A stretch of DNA of 64,000 nt from JABWCQ01 sp964530625 (GTDB taxonomy: Bacteria > Electryoneota > RPQS01). The position numbers and the translations under genes are program-made. Numbering within the stretch: the first letter of the stretch is position 1; each line of letters begins with the position of its first letter. Positions 8,690-18,657 of the stretch are shown piece after piece. The stretch is from contig CAZHAK010000002.1 of assembly GCA_964530625.1 (NCBI GenBank), forward strand, positions 178,047 to 242,046, given 5' to 3'. The notes beneath the pieces are model-generated. The model made no database searches. It had not been told where the DNA came from and worked only from the letters and a program-made list of their open reading frames with translations.

Positions 8690-9379
8690 GTGAAGCTACC
8701 GCAGCCGCTCGCTCGCGGCAAACTCCTGCGCCGCTACAAAAGGTTTTTTGCGGACATCCTGTTGGACAGCGGAGAAGAGATCACCGCCGTGACGCCGAAC
8801 ACCGGCAGCATGAAAGGTGTTTGCATCGTCGGAGCACCGGTTATGGTCAGCTATTCAGAATCGCCGACTCGCAAATATCCGTACACGTGGGAGCTAGTCG
8901 AAATCTCGAACAAGTGGGTGGGCATCAACACGCATATGCCCAATGCTTTGACCGCTGAAGCGCTGTCGGCGGGAACGATACCCGAGCTTACACATTACAA
9001 GACATTTCGACGTGAGATCAAACTTCCCAGCGGATCGCGCATTGATTTTTCGCTGGGTGACGACGACGCGCTTTTGGAAGTCAAGAACGTCTCGCTTGTC
9101 GAAAACGGTATCGCTCTGTTTCCGGACAGCGTAACCGAGCGCGGCACACGGCACTTGCATGAACTGATGGAGCACGTTGCGTCAGGCAAGCATTCCTATA
9201 TGCTCTATATCGTGCAGCATCATTTAGCCAAATCATTTTCGCCCGCCGACGCAATTGATCCCGTTTACGGCACGACTGTCCGCGATGCCTATTCAGCAGG
9301 TGTCAAGCTGCTGGCCATGAAAGCCCGCGTAACAGAACGCGACATAACTTTATCTGAACCTTTGTCCATAAATCTCTAA
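8690..9379 (+). CDS. sfsA: SfsA family DNA/RNA nuclease-like protein
   Basis: Member of the SfsA family (sugar fermentation stimulation protein), 229 aa. In E. coli SfsA was described as a DNA-binding regulator of maltose metabolism; the fold is related to PD-(D/E)XK nucleases. Conserved blocks seen are PNTGSM near residue 35, the block around WVGINTHMPNAL near 80, and the core DDALLEVKNVSL (about 124-135) with the Glu-x-Lys typical of the fold. GTG start, 6 nt after hisS. The physiological role is not settled in any organism. Confidence 0.9.
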   Translation: MKLPQPLARGKLLRRYKRFFADILLDSGEEITAVTPNTGSMKGVCIVGAPVMVSYSESPTRKYPYTWELVEISNKWVGINTHMPNALTAEALSAGTIPELTHYKTFRREIKLPSGSRIDFSLGDDDALLEVKNVSLVENGIALFPDSVTERGTRHLHELMEHVASGKHSYMLYIVQHHLAKSFSPADAIDPVYGTTVRDAYSAGVKLLAMKARVTERDITLSEPLSINL

Positions 9380-9382
9380 ATT

Positions 9383-10771
9383 TTGCACGAACTCGTTACC
9401 TTACAAGCCGAGTTAGGCGAACCCGCGCGGACACCCTTTCCTGAAACCAACGGGAACGGTCCGCGTGTGTATATTCGCACCTATGGCTGCCAGATGAATG
9501 TCTCGGATTCGCAGACGATTGAAAGCATGTTGGCTGAATCGGGCTATCGCTTTTGTGAAACTCCCGAAGAAGCCGACGTAGTGCTGGTCAACACGTGCAT
9601 GATCCGCGAGAGCGCCGAAGTCCGCGCGTTGGGGCAATTGGGCAATCTCTCCTCTCTGAAAAAGAGCAATCCTTCGCGCGTCATCGGAATTCTTGGATGC
9701 GTCGCCCAAGCCAAGCGCAAAGAAATTCTCGACACGCACCCGTATGTCGATATGGTGGTCGGGCCGGATTCCTATCGCCGTCTGCCGATTCTACTGGAAG
9801 AGCGCTTCATCACGCCGCCGGGAACTCCCGGTTTGCTGGAAACCACGCTGATGCGCGAAGAACTCTATGACGACATTCTTCCGCGCCATCACGGCGGCGT
9901 CACCGCATTTGTCACAATCATTCGCGGTTGCGATAAGTTTTGTAGCTTTTGTGTCGTGCCCCGAACGCGCGGACGAGAGCGCAGTCGCCCCTTGCCAAGT
10001 GTGTTGCGCGAAATCGAACACTTGATTGTACAAGGTGTTCGCGATGTAATGTTGTTAGGCCAAAACGTGGATTCGTATCGCTGGGAAGGCCGCGACTTCT
10101 CCGATTGTCTGGCCGCCGTTGCGGATCTGCCGGGACTTTTGCGCGTTCGCTATATGACCTCGCATCCGACGGACATCTCAGACAAGCTCCTAAAGACGAT
10201 GGGTGAGCATCCGAAAATCTGTCCTTATCTTCATTTGCCCGTGCAAGCCGGCAACAATCGCGTACTGAAAGAAATGAATCGGCCCTATACACGCGAACAC
10301 TATCTCGGCATTATCGAACGCGCGCGCAAGTATGTGCCTGATATTGCTCTCTCCACAGATATAATCGTGGGCTTCCCTACGGAATCGGATACGGAGTTCG
10401 AAGACACGTTCAGTTTAATGAACGAAGTGCGCTACGACACAGCCTTCATGTTCAAATACTCCGAGCGCCCGTTGACTAAGGCTTCGAAAATTGAAGACGA
10501 TGTTCCCGAGGCCGTGAAAACCGCGCGGCTAGAGCGTTTGATTGCCTTGCAGCAAACCATCGCGCGCGAGCGCAATGAAGAGCAGCTTGGCCGCACGACC
10601 GAGATATTGATTGAAGGTCCGGCTCCCAAGGATGCGGCGATGTGGTCGGGCCGCACTCCTGATTTTCGCCCCGTGGTACTGCACCGCAACGGCGAGCAGG
10701 TTGGCGACATGATTTCCGTTCGGCTTGATTCACTGGTTGGTTTTACGTTTCACGCGTCAAGACTTCCTTGA
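9383..10771 (+). CDS. miaB: tRNA-2-methylthio-N6-dimethylallyladenosine synthase
   Basis: Radical-SAM methylthiotransferase that modifies A37 of tRNAs reading U-starting codons. The N-terminal MTTase domain has cysteines in TYGCQMNVSDS, VNTCMIRE and LGCVAQ. The radical-SAM cluster motif is C183-x3-C187-x2-C190 (CDKFCSFC) followed by VVPRTRGRERSR. A C-terminal TRAM-like domain ends the protein. Length of 462 aa fits MiaB. The first possible start is TTG 9383, only 4 nt after sfsA; the exact start is uncertain because the conserved region begins near residue 27. Confidence 0.93.
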   Translation: MHELVTLQAELGEPARTPFPETNGNGPRVYIRTYGCQMNVSDSQTIESMLAESGYRFCETPEEADVVLVNTCMIRESAEVRALGQLGNLSSLKKSNPSRVIGILGCVAQAKRKEILDTHPYVDMVVGPDSYRRLPILLEERFITPPGTPGLLETTLMREELYDDILPRHHGGVTAFVTIIRGCDKFCSFCVVPRTRGRERSRPLPSVLREIEHLIVQGVRDVMLLGQNVDSYRWEGRDFSDCLAAVADLPGLLRVRYMTSHPTDISDKLLKTMGEHPKICPYLHLPVQAGNNRVLKEMNRPYTREHYLGIIERARKYVPDIALSTDIIVGFPTESDTEFEDTFSLMNEVRYDTAFMFKYSERPLTKASKIEDDVPEAVKTARLERLIALQQTIARERNEEQLGRTTEILIEGPAPKDAAMWSGRTPDFRPVVLHRNGEQVGDMISVRLDSLVGFTFHASRLP

Positions 10772-10798
10772 CATTTTATCCATAATCGGAGACGATCC

Positions 10799-11119
10799 AT
10801 GTGGATTCTTCGTTGGTTACTGTTTTTGATTGCCATTTTCTTCGTTGTCGGGTTTCTGTCTCAGAACGCCGATCCGAAGGTTCATGTGCAGATAATTTCC
10901 TGGCGATCTCCGGAATTGCCGCTCTCGTTCATGCTATTTCTGGCCGCGCTGTTAGGTTATATCATCAGCCTGCTCGTGGCCGTGATTAATCAATTGCGTT
11001 TGCGCAGCGAGATTTCCGCACAAAAGCGCAAGAATCAAGCGTTGCAAAATGAACTCGAGCGTCTGCGCAATTTCGCGCTGGAAGAAGAAGGAACTGAGCC
11101 GGGAGTTTCGCACTCATGA
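10799..11119 (+). CDS. lapA: LapA-like membrane protein (DUF1049)
   Basis: Small inner-membrane protein of the LapA/YciS family, 106 aa. It has two transmembrane helices (about 2-20 and 42-64) enclosing a short periplasmic loop with the typical QNADPKVHVQIISW stretch, then a cytoplasmic coiled-coil tail (about 70-95). In E. coli LapA works with LapB in controlling LPS synthesis. The adjacent gene is lapB-like, overlapping by 4 nt (ATGA), which supports the call. Confidence 0.8.
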   Translation: MWILRWLLFLIAIFFVVGFLSQNADPKVHVQIISWRSPELPLSFMLFLAALLGYIISLLVAVINQLRLRSEISAQKRKNQALQNELERLRNFALEEEGTEPGVSHS

Positions 11120-12258
11120 GTTTCTTTGAGTTTCTTTTTCTGCTGGTTTTGATCGGTGGCGGCATTGGCGCGGCAGTTTATTTCCGGGATTGGAAAGTCC
11201 GGCACAGCATCACCCCGACGACTCCTTACGCAGAAGGTTTGCGCGCCATTCTCGACGGAGATACGCCCAAAGCGATTCAAAAATTGCGGGACACCGTAAC
11301 CGCCGATACGAACAATATCGACGCATACTTACGCTTAGGCGCGCTCTATGCACAAGGCGGTGATTTGGCTCGTGCGACGAAGATTCATCGCGCACTCACC
11401 CTTCGAGGTGATCTGGTCGACAGACAAAAGTTGGACATCTATCGCGCGTTGACGGAAGATTATTTGAGCGCAGGAGATTCAAACCGTGCGCTTGAAGCCG
11501 TCAATCAAATGCTGGCGATCGCCAAAAAAGACACATGGGCGCTTCAGCAAAAGAGTGAAATACTTGCCAGTCAAGGACAGTGGCAGGCGGCTTACGCGAC
11601 AGCGGAAAAACTCAACGGTCTAAGCACAACATCGACAGGCCGCAGGCTCGCAATCCTGAAAACTCTCGACGGCGAAAGACTATGTTCGAGCGGCAAAGAG
11701 CGGGACGGACGCATCCAATTCAGACAGGCGATCAAGCATGACGCGACACTGGTAGCGCCGTATCTGTATTGGGGCGACTCCTATGTTCGTGAACACCGTA
11801 TTGAAGACGCAGTGAAAATCTGGCGTAGACTGATCGACGTCAATCCTGCGCAAAGCTATGTTTCGTTTGAGCGGCTCGAGTCGCACTTGTTTGATCTGGG
11901 CAGGTTTTCAGAAATTGAACAGATCTATCGCGGAGTCGTGCAGAGCTATCCTCAAAATGTCCATGCTTACGCGGCGTTGTCAAGATTTCTTCGCAAGAAA
12001 GGCGATGCTGGAGGAGCCATCACGACTCTGCGCGACGGACTGGAGAATAACCCCGAAAGTCTGTGGCTTCGCCGCCGCTTGATCAGAATGTATTTCGATG
12101 TGCATGACGTGGATGGAGTGATGAACATGTCGCGCGACGTCTTGTCCAGAGTGATGAAAGAGAACTACGAATACGCTTGTTCGAACTGCGGCAATGTGTC
12201 GCGCGAACCGCTGTGGGTTTGTCCCAAATGCAACAAGGTGGATTCATACAATGTATAA
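11116..12258 (+). CDS. lapB: LapB/YciM-like TPR protein with C-terminal metal-binding domain
   Basis: Membrane-anchored TPR protein related to LapB (YciM), which in E. coli regulates LpxC turnover and LPS assembly. It has one N-terminal transmembrane helix (about 2-22), TPR-type repeats across about 35-340, and a C-terminal rubredoxin-like domain with C355-x2-C358 and C369-x2-C372 (CSNC / CPKC). The length of 380 aa and four-cysteine end match LapB. Pairing with the LapA-like gene reinforces it. Confidence 0.85.
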   Translation: MSFFEFLFLLVLIGGGIGAAVYFRDWKVRHSITPTTPYAEGLRAILDGDTPKAIQKLRDTVTADTNNIDAYLRLGALYAQGGDLARATKIHRALTLRGDLVDRQKLDIYRALTEDYLSAGDSNRALEAVNQMLAIAKKDTWALQQKSEILASQGQWQAAYATAEKLNGLSTTSTGRRLAILKTLDGERLCSSGKERDGRIQFRQAIKHDATLVAPYLYWGDSYVREHRIEDAVKIWRRLIDVNPAQSYVSFERLESHLFDLGRFSEIEQIYRGVVQSYPQNVHAYAALSRFLRKKGDAGGAITTLRDGLENNPESLWLRRRLIRMYFDVHDVDGVMNMSRDVLSRVMKENYEYACSNCGNVSREPLWVCPKCNKVDSYNV

Positions 12259-13267
12259 ACTTATCCTGATTTTGCTGCTCAGTGCCGCAGCTTACGGCGA
12301 CGCAGTGAACAAGTCGCCAGTTGACTTACTGCGCGAAGGCCGTATGATGGAGGCTCAGCGCATTCTGGAGAAGAGCGAAGCGCCCGAGCGCTATCATTTG
12401 CTGTTGGACGCTCTCCGCGAGCCAAACGCGATTGAAGCGTGTTTTCTCTATCGCGAAATTTCGGCGCGTTTCCCCGGCACGGACTGCGACGTGTTTGCAC
12501 AGGAACGGCTGCTTCAAGCGGCCGAAATGGGAATTGACATCTCAGCACTCGTCCTCGAAGCAGATCCTCTGCTAGAAACGGACGAACTAGAGGACGAGAC
12601 GGTAGTCTATGAAGTTGAGAGGCCGCACAACTCTGACCTGACGGTGAAAGAGCTTGCAAAACTCCAACAACAACAGAGACAGCACCTTACTGACGAACCC
12701 GTCATTGAAAAAACTGCTGAAACCAAAATCACGATCACCGCGCCGGTCGAGCCGGCCAAACCCAAGCGCGAGCCATTGATCACAACGCCGATTGAAGCAG
12801 AGCCTCTGGTGGAAGAGAATCCGAAGGTTGAAGAAAAATCGCAAGTTCCAGCGTCCGAAAGCACGACGCTTGATTACGGAACGGTGCTTCCGGCCAAGAA
12901 GGACACGGGCGTAATCGCCGCAAGCAATCCCGGCGCCGCATCTCTGGTCAAAGAGCCGGAAAAGATTCCAATTGAGGTGCAGGAGAAGAATTTAAAGCCC
13001 AATCCTGAGCCGACTCGTCCACACGATATTGACACGATTTCTCCCGACGGATGGTATATTCAGGTCGGTGCGTTCGGAAATCACGACAATGCTCACAAGC
13101 TAGCCGCGAAATTGCGAAGCGACGGCCACAAAGTTTTTCTCGTTCCGCGCGATAATTTGCTGCAAGTCCGAGTCGGTTCTTTTGAGACGAAAGCTCAAGG
13201 CCGCGAAGTCGGTGATGAAATCAAAGAGAAGTTCAAAGTCCCTGCCGTCCTTGTAACGGTTCCGTAA
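12251..13267 (+). CDS. Secreted SPOR-domain protein
   Basis: 338-aa protein with an N-terminal signal peptide (MYKLILILLLSAAAYG), a helical region, a long acidic/proline-rich linker (about 110-255) and a C-terminal SPOR domain (about 262-338, beginning DGWYIQVGAFGNHDNA). SPOR domains bind denuded septal peptidoglycan, so a role in cell division or wall remodelling is inferred. The start ATG 12251 overlaps the end of lapB by 8 nt and places the signal peptide at the N-terminus; an upstream in-frame GTG at 12194 would bury it. Confidence 0.8.
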   Translation: MYKLILILLLSAAAYGDAVNKSPVDLLREGRMMEAQRILEKSEAPERYHLLLDALREPNAIEACFLYREISARFPGTDCDVFAQERLLQAAEMGIDISALVLEADPLLETDELEDETVVYEVERPHNSDLTVKELAKLQQQQRQHLTDEPVIEKTAETKITITAPVEPAKPKREPLITTPIEAEPLVEENPKVEEKSQVPASESTTLDYGTVLPAKKDTGVIAASNPGAASLVKEPEKIPIEVQEKNLKPNPEPTRPHDIDTISPDGWYIQVGAFGNHDNAHKLAAKLRSDGHKVFLVPRDNLLQVRVGSFETKAQGREVGDEIKEKFKVPAVLVTVP

Positions 13268-13293
13268 TCCCACCCAATTTTTCAGAAATTGTG

Positions 13294-13319
13294 ACGCGCC
13301 GTCCCTTGGGGCGGCGCGT
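13294..13319 (+). terminator. GC-rich hairpin between SPOR gene and mutS
   Basis: Perfect 8-bp arms (ACGCGCCG / CGGCGCGT) with an inner CCC/GGG pairing. No uridine tract follows, so it could be a weak terminator or a 5' leader structure 18 nt before the mutS start. Confidence 0.4.
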
Positions 13320-13337
13320 TATGGCTAAGAGAGTTTC

Positions 13338-15938
13338 ATGTCAACCCCCATGCTCAAACAATTCGCTGAGATCAAGTCCCAGTATCCGGACGTGATTCTG
13401 TTTTATCGTATGGGGGATTTTTACGAGCTGTTTTTCGACGACGCCAAAACCGCGTCCGATGTGTTGGGATTGACGCTGACGAAACGCAACAACGGTAAGA
13501 ACGGGGAGGTGCCGCTGGCTGGCTTTCCGCATCATCAGCTTGAAAGCTATTTGAGCAAAATGACACGCGCAGGCTATCGCGTAGCCGTCTGCGATCAACT
13601 TGAAGATCCCAAGCAAGCTAAAGGCATCGTCAAGCGCGGAGTCACCGAAGTCGTCAGCGCGGGCACGACATTTTCCGGCTCACAGTTGGATGACCAGAAG
13701 AATAACTATCTTGCAGCGGTGTCATGGCAGGAGGAGATTTGCGGCTTGGCTTACGCCGACATCACCGCACAAGAGTTTTTCACGGGAATTCTTCCGGCAA
13801 GCGAGATCACGGCTCGTCTTGCGGCTCTGGAGCCTGCCGAAATGATTGTCACGGTGGAAGATGAAGAGCGAGCACGTGAACTACTTGAGTCGTTTCCAAA
13901 TTGTGCGTTGACTACGTTGCCCAAGTGGCAGTTTGCAGCGGACGGCGCGGACCGGACATTGCGCACACATCTAAACGTCGCGAATCTAAAAGGCTACGGT
14001 CTTGCGGACATGCTGCCCGCTATGCAATCAGCCGGAGCGTTGCTGAGTTACTTGCGCTCACAGCAGAAAGACCCGCAGGCCTTGCTGCCTGATTTGCAAG
14101 TTTTTTCCACAGGCCGCGAGTTGATTCTCGATGCTTCGACGCGACGTAATTTGGAGTTAGTAGATTCACCCAGTGGTCGTCGAGAAGCGACGCTGCTTCA
14201 CGCAATGGACCGCACGCGAACTGCCGCCGGTGGACGGCTCCTGCGCCGTTGGCTGCTTGCTCCGTTGACGGACTTAGCCGAAATCGAGAGCCGCTTGGAC
14301 ACCGTGGAGACTTTGGTAAGTGATCCGCAGTCTATTGCCATCCTGACTGAGCAGTTACGCGAAACATCCGATTTACAGAGAGTCCTGTCACGCCTGACGA
14401 CTCGCCGTGCCTCACCCAGAGACGCACACTCGATCCGCATAACTTTGGCAAAGCTTCCCCTGTTGCAAAAGACTCTTGCCAAACACGCCGGCTCTCCGCT
14501 TGACACTCTCACGCAAGAACTGAATGAACCGAAAGACATCAGCGACCTGATTGCTTCAATCATCGTGGATGATCCACCGGCAACCATTGGCGACGGAAAA
14601 GCGATACGAACAGGCTACTCGGAAGAACTTGACGACCTTCGCACAATCGGCACCCGCGCACGCACGTGGATGCAGGAACATCAGGCTCAAGAGCGCAGCC
14701 GCACGGGCATAACGTCTCTGAAGATCGGCTACAATCGAGTTTTCGGCTACTACATTGAGATAACGAATGCGCATAAAGATCGCATTCCGGTAAACTACAT
14801 CCGCAAGCAAACGCTGACCGGTGCCGAGCGCTATGTGACACCGGATTTGAAAGTCTGGGAAGAAAAAATTCTTCACGCAGACGAGAAGCTTGCGCGCCTT
14901 GAAGAAGAAATTTGGGAATCGCTTCGAAATGAATTGATCAGCCGTGGCCCACAACTGACTCGCATCGCCCGTGCGCTGGCCGAACTGGATGTCTATGTCG
15001 GTCTTGCCAGCTTGGCCCGCGAGCAGCGTTATATCAGGCCGCTTATGAGCGATGGAACAAAGCTTGGCATCAAACAGGGCCGGCATCCCGTCGTCGAAAG
15101 ATTAGTCTCCCAAGCCGCAGGATTTATCGCCAATGATCTAGATCTAAACACAGACTCGCGCCAGATCATGATCCTGACAGGACCCAATATGTCAGGTAAG
15201 TCAACCTATCTTCGGCAAGCGGCTCTGATTGTGTTGATGGCGCAAATGGGCTCGTTTGTGCCAGCGGAAGCCGCGGAGATTGGTGTCGTGGATCGTATCT
15301 TTACGCGCATCGGCGCGGGGGACAACCTCGCGGGCGGCGAGTCCACTTTCTTGGTTGAGATGTCCGAGGTAGCGAACATCCTGCGAAGCGCGACTTCGCG
15401 TTCACTGATGATTCTGGACGAAGTCGGTCGCGGTACCTCGACCTATGACGGCTTGTCCTTGGCATGGGCCATCACGGAGCATCTGCACGAAAACACTGAT
15501 GTAGCCGGAAAAACGCTCTTTGCGACACATTATCATGAATTAAATCGCATGGCCTCTCTTTTTCCACGAATATTCAATGCCCGAGTGGATGTGGAAGAGT
15601 GGGGCGACCGGATTGTTTTTCTGCATCGGATCTCTGCAGGCGAGACGGATCGCTCATATGGAATCGAAGTCGCACGCCTCGCAGGCCTGCCTCACAGCGT
15701 CGTCTCCCGGGCCCGCGAATTGTTACCAGGATGGGAAGATGGCCCCAAATCTCAGCCCGAAGCTCCCATCGAAAAACCCTCAAAATTTCAGCTAACTCTA
15801 TTTGAATCCGATACTCAGAGAGTAGTTGACGCCCTCCAAAACCTCAATTTGGACGACTTAACTCCCCGCGATGCACTTGATAAATTGTATGAAATCAAGA
15901 GTTTAGCAAATGAGCGTCGGAGTGCAAAGTCCGTCTAA
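13338..15938 (+). CDS. mutS: DNA mismatch repair protein MutS
   Basis: Mismatch-recognition ATPase, 866 aa. The mismatch-binding Phe-x-Glu motif is in MGDFYELFFDDA near residue 30. The C-terminal ATPase shows Walker A GPNMSGKS (615-622), then GAGDNLAGGESTFLVEM, Walker B ILDEVGRGTS and the FATHYHEL switch. It is complete MutS1-type including the connector, core/clamp and C-terminal HTH regions. No mutL is in the window. Confidence 0.97.
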   Translation: MSTPMLKQFAEIKSQYPDVILFYRMGDFYELFFDDAKTASDVLGLTLTKRNNGKNGEVPLAGFPHHQLESYLSKMTRAGYRVAVCDQLEDPKQAKGIVKRGVTEVVSAGTTFSGSQLDDQKNNYLAAVSWQEEICGLAYADITAQEFFTGILPASEITARLAALEPAEMIVTVEDEERARELLESFPNCALTTLPKWQFAADGADRTLRTHLNVANLKGYGLADMLPAMQSAGALLSYLRSQQKDPQALLPDLQVFSTGRELILDASTRRNLELVDSPSGRREATLLHAMDRTRTAAGGRLLRRWLLAPLTDLAEIESRLDTVETLVSDPQSIAILTEQLRETSDLQRVLSRLTTRRASPRDAHSIRITLAKLPLLQKTLAKHAGSPLDTLTQELNEPKDISDLIASIIVDDPPATIGDGKAIRTGYSEELDDLRTIGTRARTWMQEHQAQERSRTGITSLKIGYNRVFGYYIEITNAHKDRIPVNYIRKQTLTGAERYVTPDLKVWEEKILHADEKLARLEEEIWESLRNELISRGPQLTRIARALAELDVYVGLASLAREQRYIRPLMSDGTKLGIKQGRHPVVERLVSQAAGFIANDLDLNTDSRQIMILTGPNMSGKSTYLRQAALIVLMAQMGSFVPAEAAEIGVVDRIFTRIGAGDNLAGGESTFLVEMSEVANILRSATSRSLMILDEVGRGTSTYDGLSLAWAITEHLHENTDVAGKTLFATHYHELNRMASLFPRIFNARVDVEEWGDRIVFLHRISAGETDRSYGIEVARLAGLPHSVVSRARELLPGWEDGPKSQPEAPIEKPSKFQLTLFESDTQRVVDALQNLNLDDLTPRDALDKLYEIKSLANERRSAKSV

Positions 15939-15943
15939 AAGCC

Positions 15944-15972
15944 TTGACTCTCCTTTAGTTTATCCTTATTTT
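15944..15972 (+). promoter_or_regulatory. Candidate promoter for the PorV-like gene
   Basis: TTGACT at 15944-15949 and TATTTT at 15967-15972 with 17-nt spacing, immediately after mutS and about 165 nt before the PorV-like start. The sequence between is AT-rich and has no gene. Confidence 0.4.
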
Positions 15973-16136
15973 TACAGAATATAGGAATAAGGTAGGAGAC
16001 CACCCTCGCGCATCGCGCTCTCAAAAGTTGCTCTCTGCTGTATAAATTACTTTTTGTAATACGAACGACTTCTATGTTGAGCGCGTTCAATGAGTAAGCA
16101 AAACTGTTATCGTGAAAGTATTCAATGGAGCAGGGC

Positions 16137-17120
16137 ATGTTCAACGTGCGGTGCATCGGACTGATTATCGCCCTTTCTTCCATGGCCCAAGTTGCGGAAG
16201 CGCAGTGGGTTATCGGGAGATATGCTGGAGAATTCTTGTCTCTTGGCGCGGGCGCCAGAGCGCTTGCTATGGGCGGTGCGTCTGTAGCCTCACCTTTGCC
16301 AGCTACGGCAGGCTATTATAACCCAGCCGGGTTAGCAGGATTAGACAGGCGTTCAGTGGAGTTCATGCACGCGTCGCAGTTTGACAACCTGTTTACATAC
16401 GACTATTTGTCGTTCGCGACTCCGATAGAGCGCAGTCGGCACGAGATGTCCGGCGCGATAACGTTTCTTTATTCGCGGGTGGGTGATATTCCCTTAACCC
16501 GGTTGGCCGATCCGACGCAGCCGCTCTCGGATGCCAACAGAGTTGAAGTAGACGGTCAAACTGGCGATCATGAATGGGCGGCAATCGCTTCAGCAGGACG
16601 CAAGCTCGGCGGAGACTGGAATGTCGGAGCAAGCGCGAAAATCTTGACAAAGTCGGTTGCGTCTGAAACCGCCGTAGGATTAGGATTCGATTTAGGTCTT
16701 AATCGTGTGCTTGGTTCCCGTGCGGAATTCGGCGCGGTTGTTCGTGACGTCACCACCAGCACGATGGCGTGGTCAACCGGTCGTACAGAGTCAATACTAC
16801 CGACACTCGGAATTGGAGCGCGCTGGTCGGCTCCGTTGCCGGCGATGAATGCCGACATCACGCTCGTTGCCGACGCGGAAACACGATTCGAGACGCGCGG
16901 TGAAGCCGAAGTGATATCAGCCGGCCCGGTGTCCGTAGAACCTCGACTGGGCGCGGAATACCTGATTTCAAAAACCGTGGCCGTGCGCGCCGGTCTCAAA
17001 GGCGATCGTTTCACAGCCGGAGCAGGATTGCTGTTCGGCAGTCTCGCTGTCCATGCCGCGTTGGAAGATCATACCGACCTTGGATTGACTCACCGAGTTT
17101 CCATCGGTGTGGACTTTTAA
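16137..17120 (+). CDS. PorV/PorQ-like outer membrane beta-barrel protein
   Basis: 327-aa predicted outer membrane barrel with a signal peptide (MFNVRCIGLIIALSSMAQVAEA). The start SLGAGARALAMGGASVA...YYNPAGLAGL is the hallmark of the PorV/PorQ/UPF0164 group. In Bacteroidetes PorV shuttles T9SS cargo for surface attachment; many FCB lineages carry several paralogues of unknown role. ATG 16137 is preferred over ATG 16125 because GGAG lies 6 nt before it and the signal peptide then starts correctly. A second paralogue lies at 28787-29776. Confidence 0.78.
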   Translation: MFNVRCIGLIIALSSMAQVAEAQWVIGRYAGEFLSLGAGARALAMGGASVASPLPATAGYYNPAGLAGLDRRSVEFMHASQFDNLFTYDYLSFATPIERSRHEMSGAITFLYSRVGDIPLTRLADPTQPLSDANRVEVDGQTGDHEWAAIASAGRKLGGDWNVGASAKILTKSVASETAVGLGFDLGLNRVLGSRAEFGAVVRDVTTSTMAWSTGRTESILPTLGIGARWSAPLPAMNADITLVADAETRFETRGEAEVISAGPVSVEPRLGAEYLISKTVAVRAGLKGDRFTAGAGLLFGSLAVHAALEDHTDLGLTHRVSIGVDF

Positions 17121-17153
17121 GCAAATACAGTAAACCCTCGCAACTTAAGAAAA

Positions 17154-18032
17154 ATGATCTATTCGATGACCGGCTTCGGACGAGGGGAAGCTACTGAAGA
17201 TGGAACAACCGTAACGGCGGAATTGCGCACGCTGAACAATCGCTACTTTGATTTCGGATTGCGCGCGCCCCGTACGATAACGAATTTTGAGTCAGAGTTA
17301 CGCGAGCTTTGCCGCAAAGGTGTAGAGCGCGGCAAAATCTCATTGACTCTCGCGGAAAATCGTGGCGGATCACCAGCCGCGACTCGCATAGACGTGGATG
17401 CGGCCAAACGGGTCGCCGCGCAATTGCAGGATCTTTGTAGGGACTTGCACATCACCGAGCCCGTTCACCTTGATCACTTGTTGCATTTCCCGGAAGTCAT
17501 TTCGCCTGTTGATCCTCCGGAAATTTCCGAACGAATTCTCAAATTGTCCTTAGCGGCAACTGAGAAAGCGATTGAGAACCTCCGTCAAATGAGAATGGAA
17601 GAAGGTCAGAATTTGACCAAAGACATGCTTATGAGATTGGATGTAATCTCGGTGGCGCTGGTAGAGATCAAGAAGGCGCAGGAAGGATTGCCGACACGCG
17701 CACTCGAAAAACTCAAAGATCGTATCCAAAGATTAGTTCCGTCGGACAGCTATGATAATAGCAGGTTGGAACTCGAGCTTGCGCTGATTGCCGACCGGCT
17801 GGATATTACGGAAGAATGTGTTCGGTTGGACGGACACATCGGAGCCTTTCGCAAAACATTAACAAAGCCTGACGGCCCGGTAGGTAAGAAACTCGGCTTT
17901 CTGTTACAGGAAATGAATCGCGAAGCCAACACGATTTCTTCGAAAACGTCAAGTCTCGAAATTTCACACCTGACCGTGAGTGTCCGCGAAGAAATAGAGC
18001 GGCTCCGCGAGCAGGTTCAAAATCTTGAGTAG
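17154..18032 (+). CDS. yicC: YicC/YloC family endoribonuclease
   Basis: YicC-family protein, 292 aa, a hexameric endoribonuclease family implicated in small-RNA and mRNA turnover. The diagnostic N-terminus MIYSMTGFGRGEA and ELRTLNNRYFDF are present, as is the C-terminal DUF1732 motif GKKLGFLLQEMNREANTISSK. It overlaps gmk by 8 nt. The order yicC-gmk-rpoZ-coaBC is a widely conserved bacterial neighbourhood. Confidence 0.93.
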   Translation: MIYSMTGFGRGEATEDGTTVTAELRTLNNRYFDFGLRAPRTITNFESELRELCRKGVERGKISLTLAENRGGSPAATRIDVDAAKRVAAQLQDLCRDLHITEPVHLDHLLHFPEVISPVDPPEISERILKLSLAATEKAIENLRQMRMEEGQNLTKDMLMRLDVISVALVEIKKAQEGLPTRALEKLKDRIQRLVPSDSYDNSRLELELALIADRLDITEECVRLDGHIGAFRKTLTKPDGPVGKKLGFLLQEMNREANTISSKTSSLEISHLTVSVREEIERLREQVQNLE

Positions 18033-18597
18033 TAAGGGTCGTTTGATCGTCTTTGCCGCACCGGCAGGCGGTGGCAAAACCACGGTGATTCACGCAGTCA
18101 GGGCAGTTCATCCTGAATGGCTCTTTTCATGCAGCGCCACAACGCGAGCGCCGCGACCGAATGAAGTGGATGGGCAGGATTATTACTTCTTGTCGCGGGA
18201 AGAGTTCCTGAGACGAGTTGACGCCGGAGAGTTTCTCGAATATGAAAAGGTCCACGGCGATTTTTACGGAACACTGCGCTCATATGTGGATCAAGCATTG
18301 GCTAACAATGCCACAATAGTGCTCGATTTGGACGTCAAAGGTGCGGCAAGCGTCAAACAGCTCTACCCGGACGCCCACACTATTTTTTTGCAATCTCCAT
18401 CGCTCGAAGTTCTGAAACAGCGATTGGAGAAACGGGGAACAGAATCCGCCGAGGTAATTGCCAAACGCCTTGCCCGCGCGGAAATGGAATTGGCGCACGC
18501 GAAAGATTTCGACTGTGTCGTCACCAACAATGAGATTGAACAAGTCGTCGCCGATGTGTTGCGCTGTATAGAGCGAAACCGGGCGGCGGCAGAGTAG
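18025..18597 (+). CDS. gmk: Guanylate kinase
   Basis: Phosphorylates GMP to GDP. P-loop APAGGGKTT at residues 12-20; the GMP-binding region has SATTRAPRPNEVDGQDYYFLS and FLEYEKVHGDFYGT. The start is TTG 18025, overlapping yicC by 8 nt. Length of 190 aa is usual. The P-loop reads APAGGGKT rather than the common GPSGxGKS, a conservative variant that keeps the Lys and Thr. Confidence 0.95.
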   Translation: MSSKGRLIVFAAPAGGGKTTVIHAVRAVHPEWLFSCSATTRAPRPNEVDGQDYYFLSREEFLRRVDAGEFLEYEKVHGDFYGTLRSYVDQALANNATIVLDLDVKGAASVKQLYPDAHTIFLQSPSLEVLKQRLEKRGTESAEVIAKRLARAEMELAHAKDFDCVVTNNEIEQVVADVLRCIERNRAAAE

Positions 18598-18657
18598 TAC
18601 AGCTTTCGCGGAATCCCGTTTTGGGGGGCGATCCGCAATCATTCACACGAGAAAAAC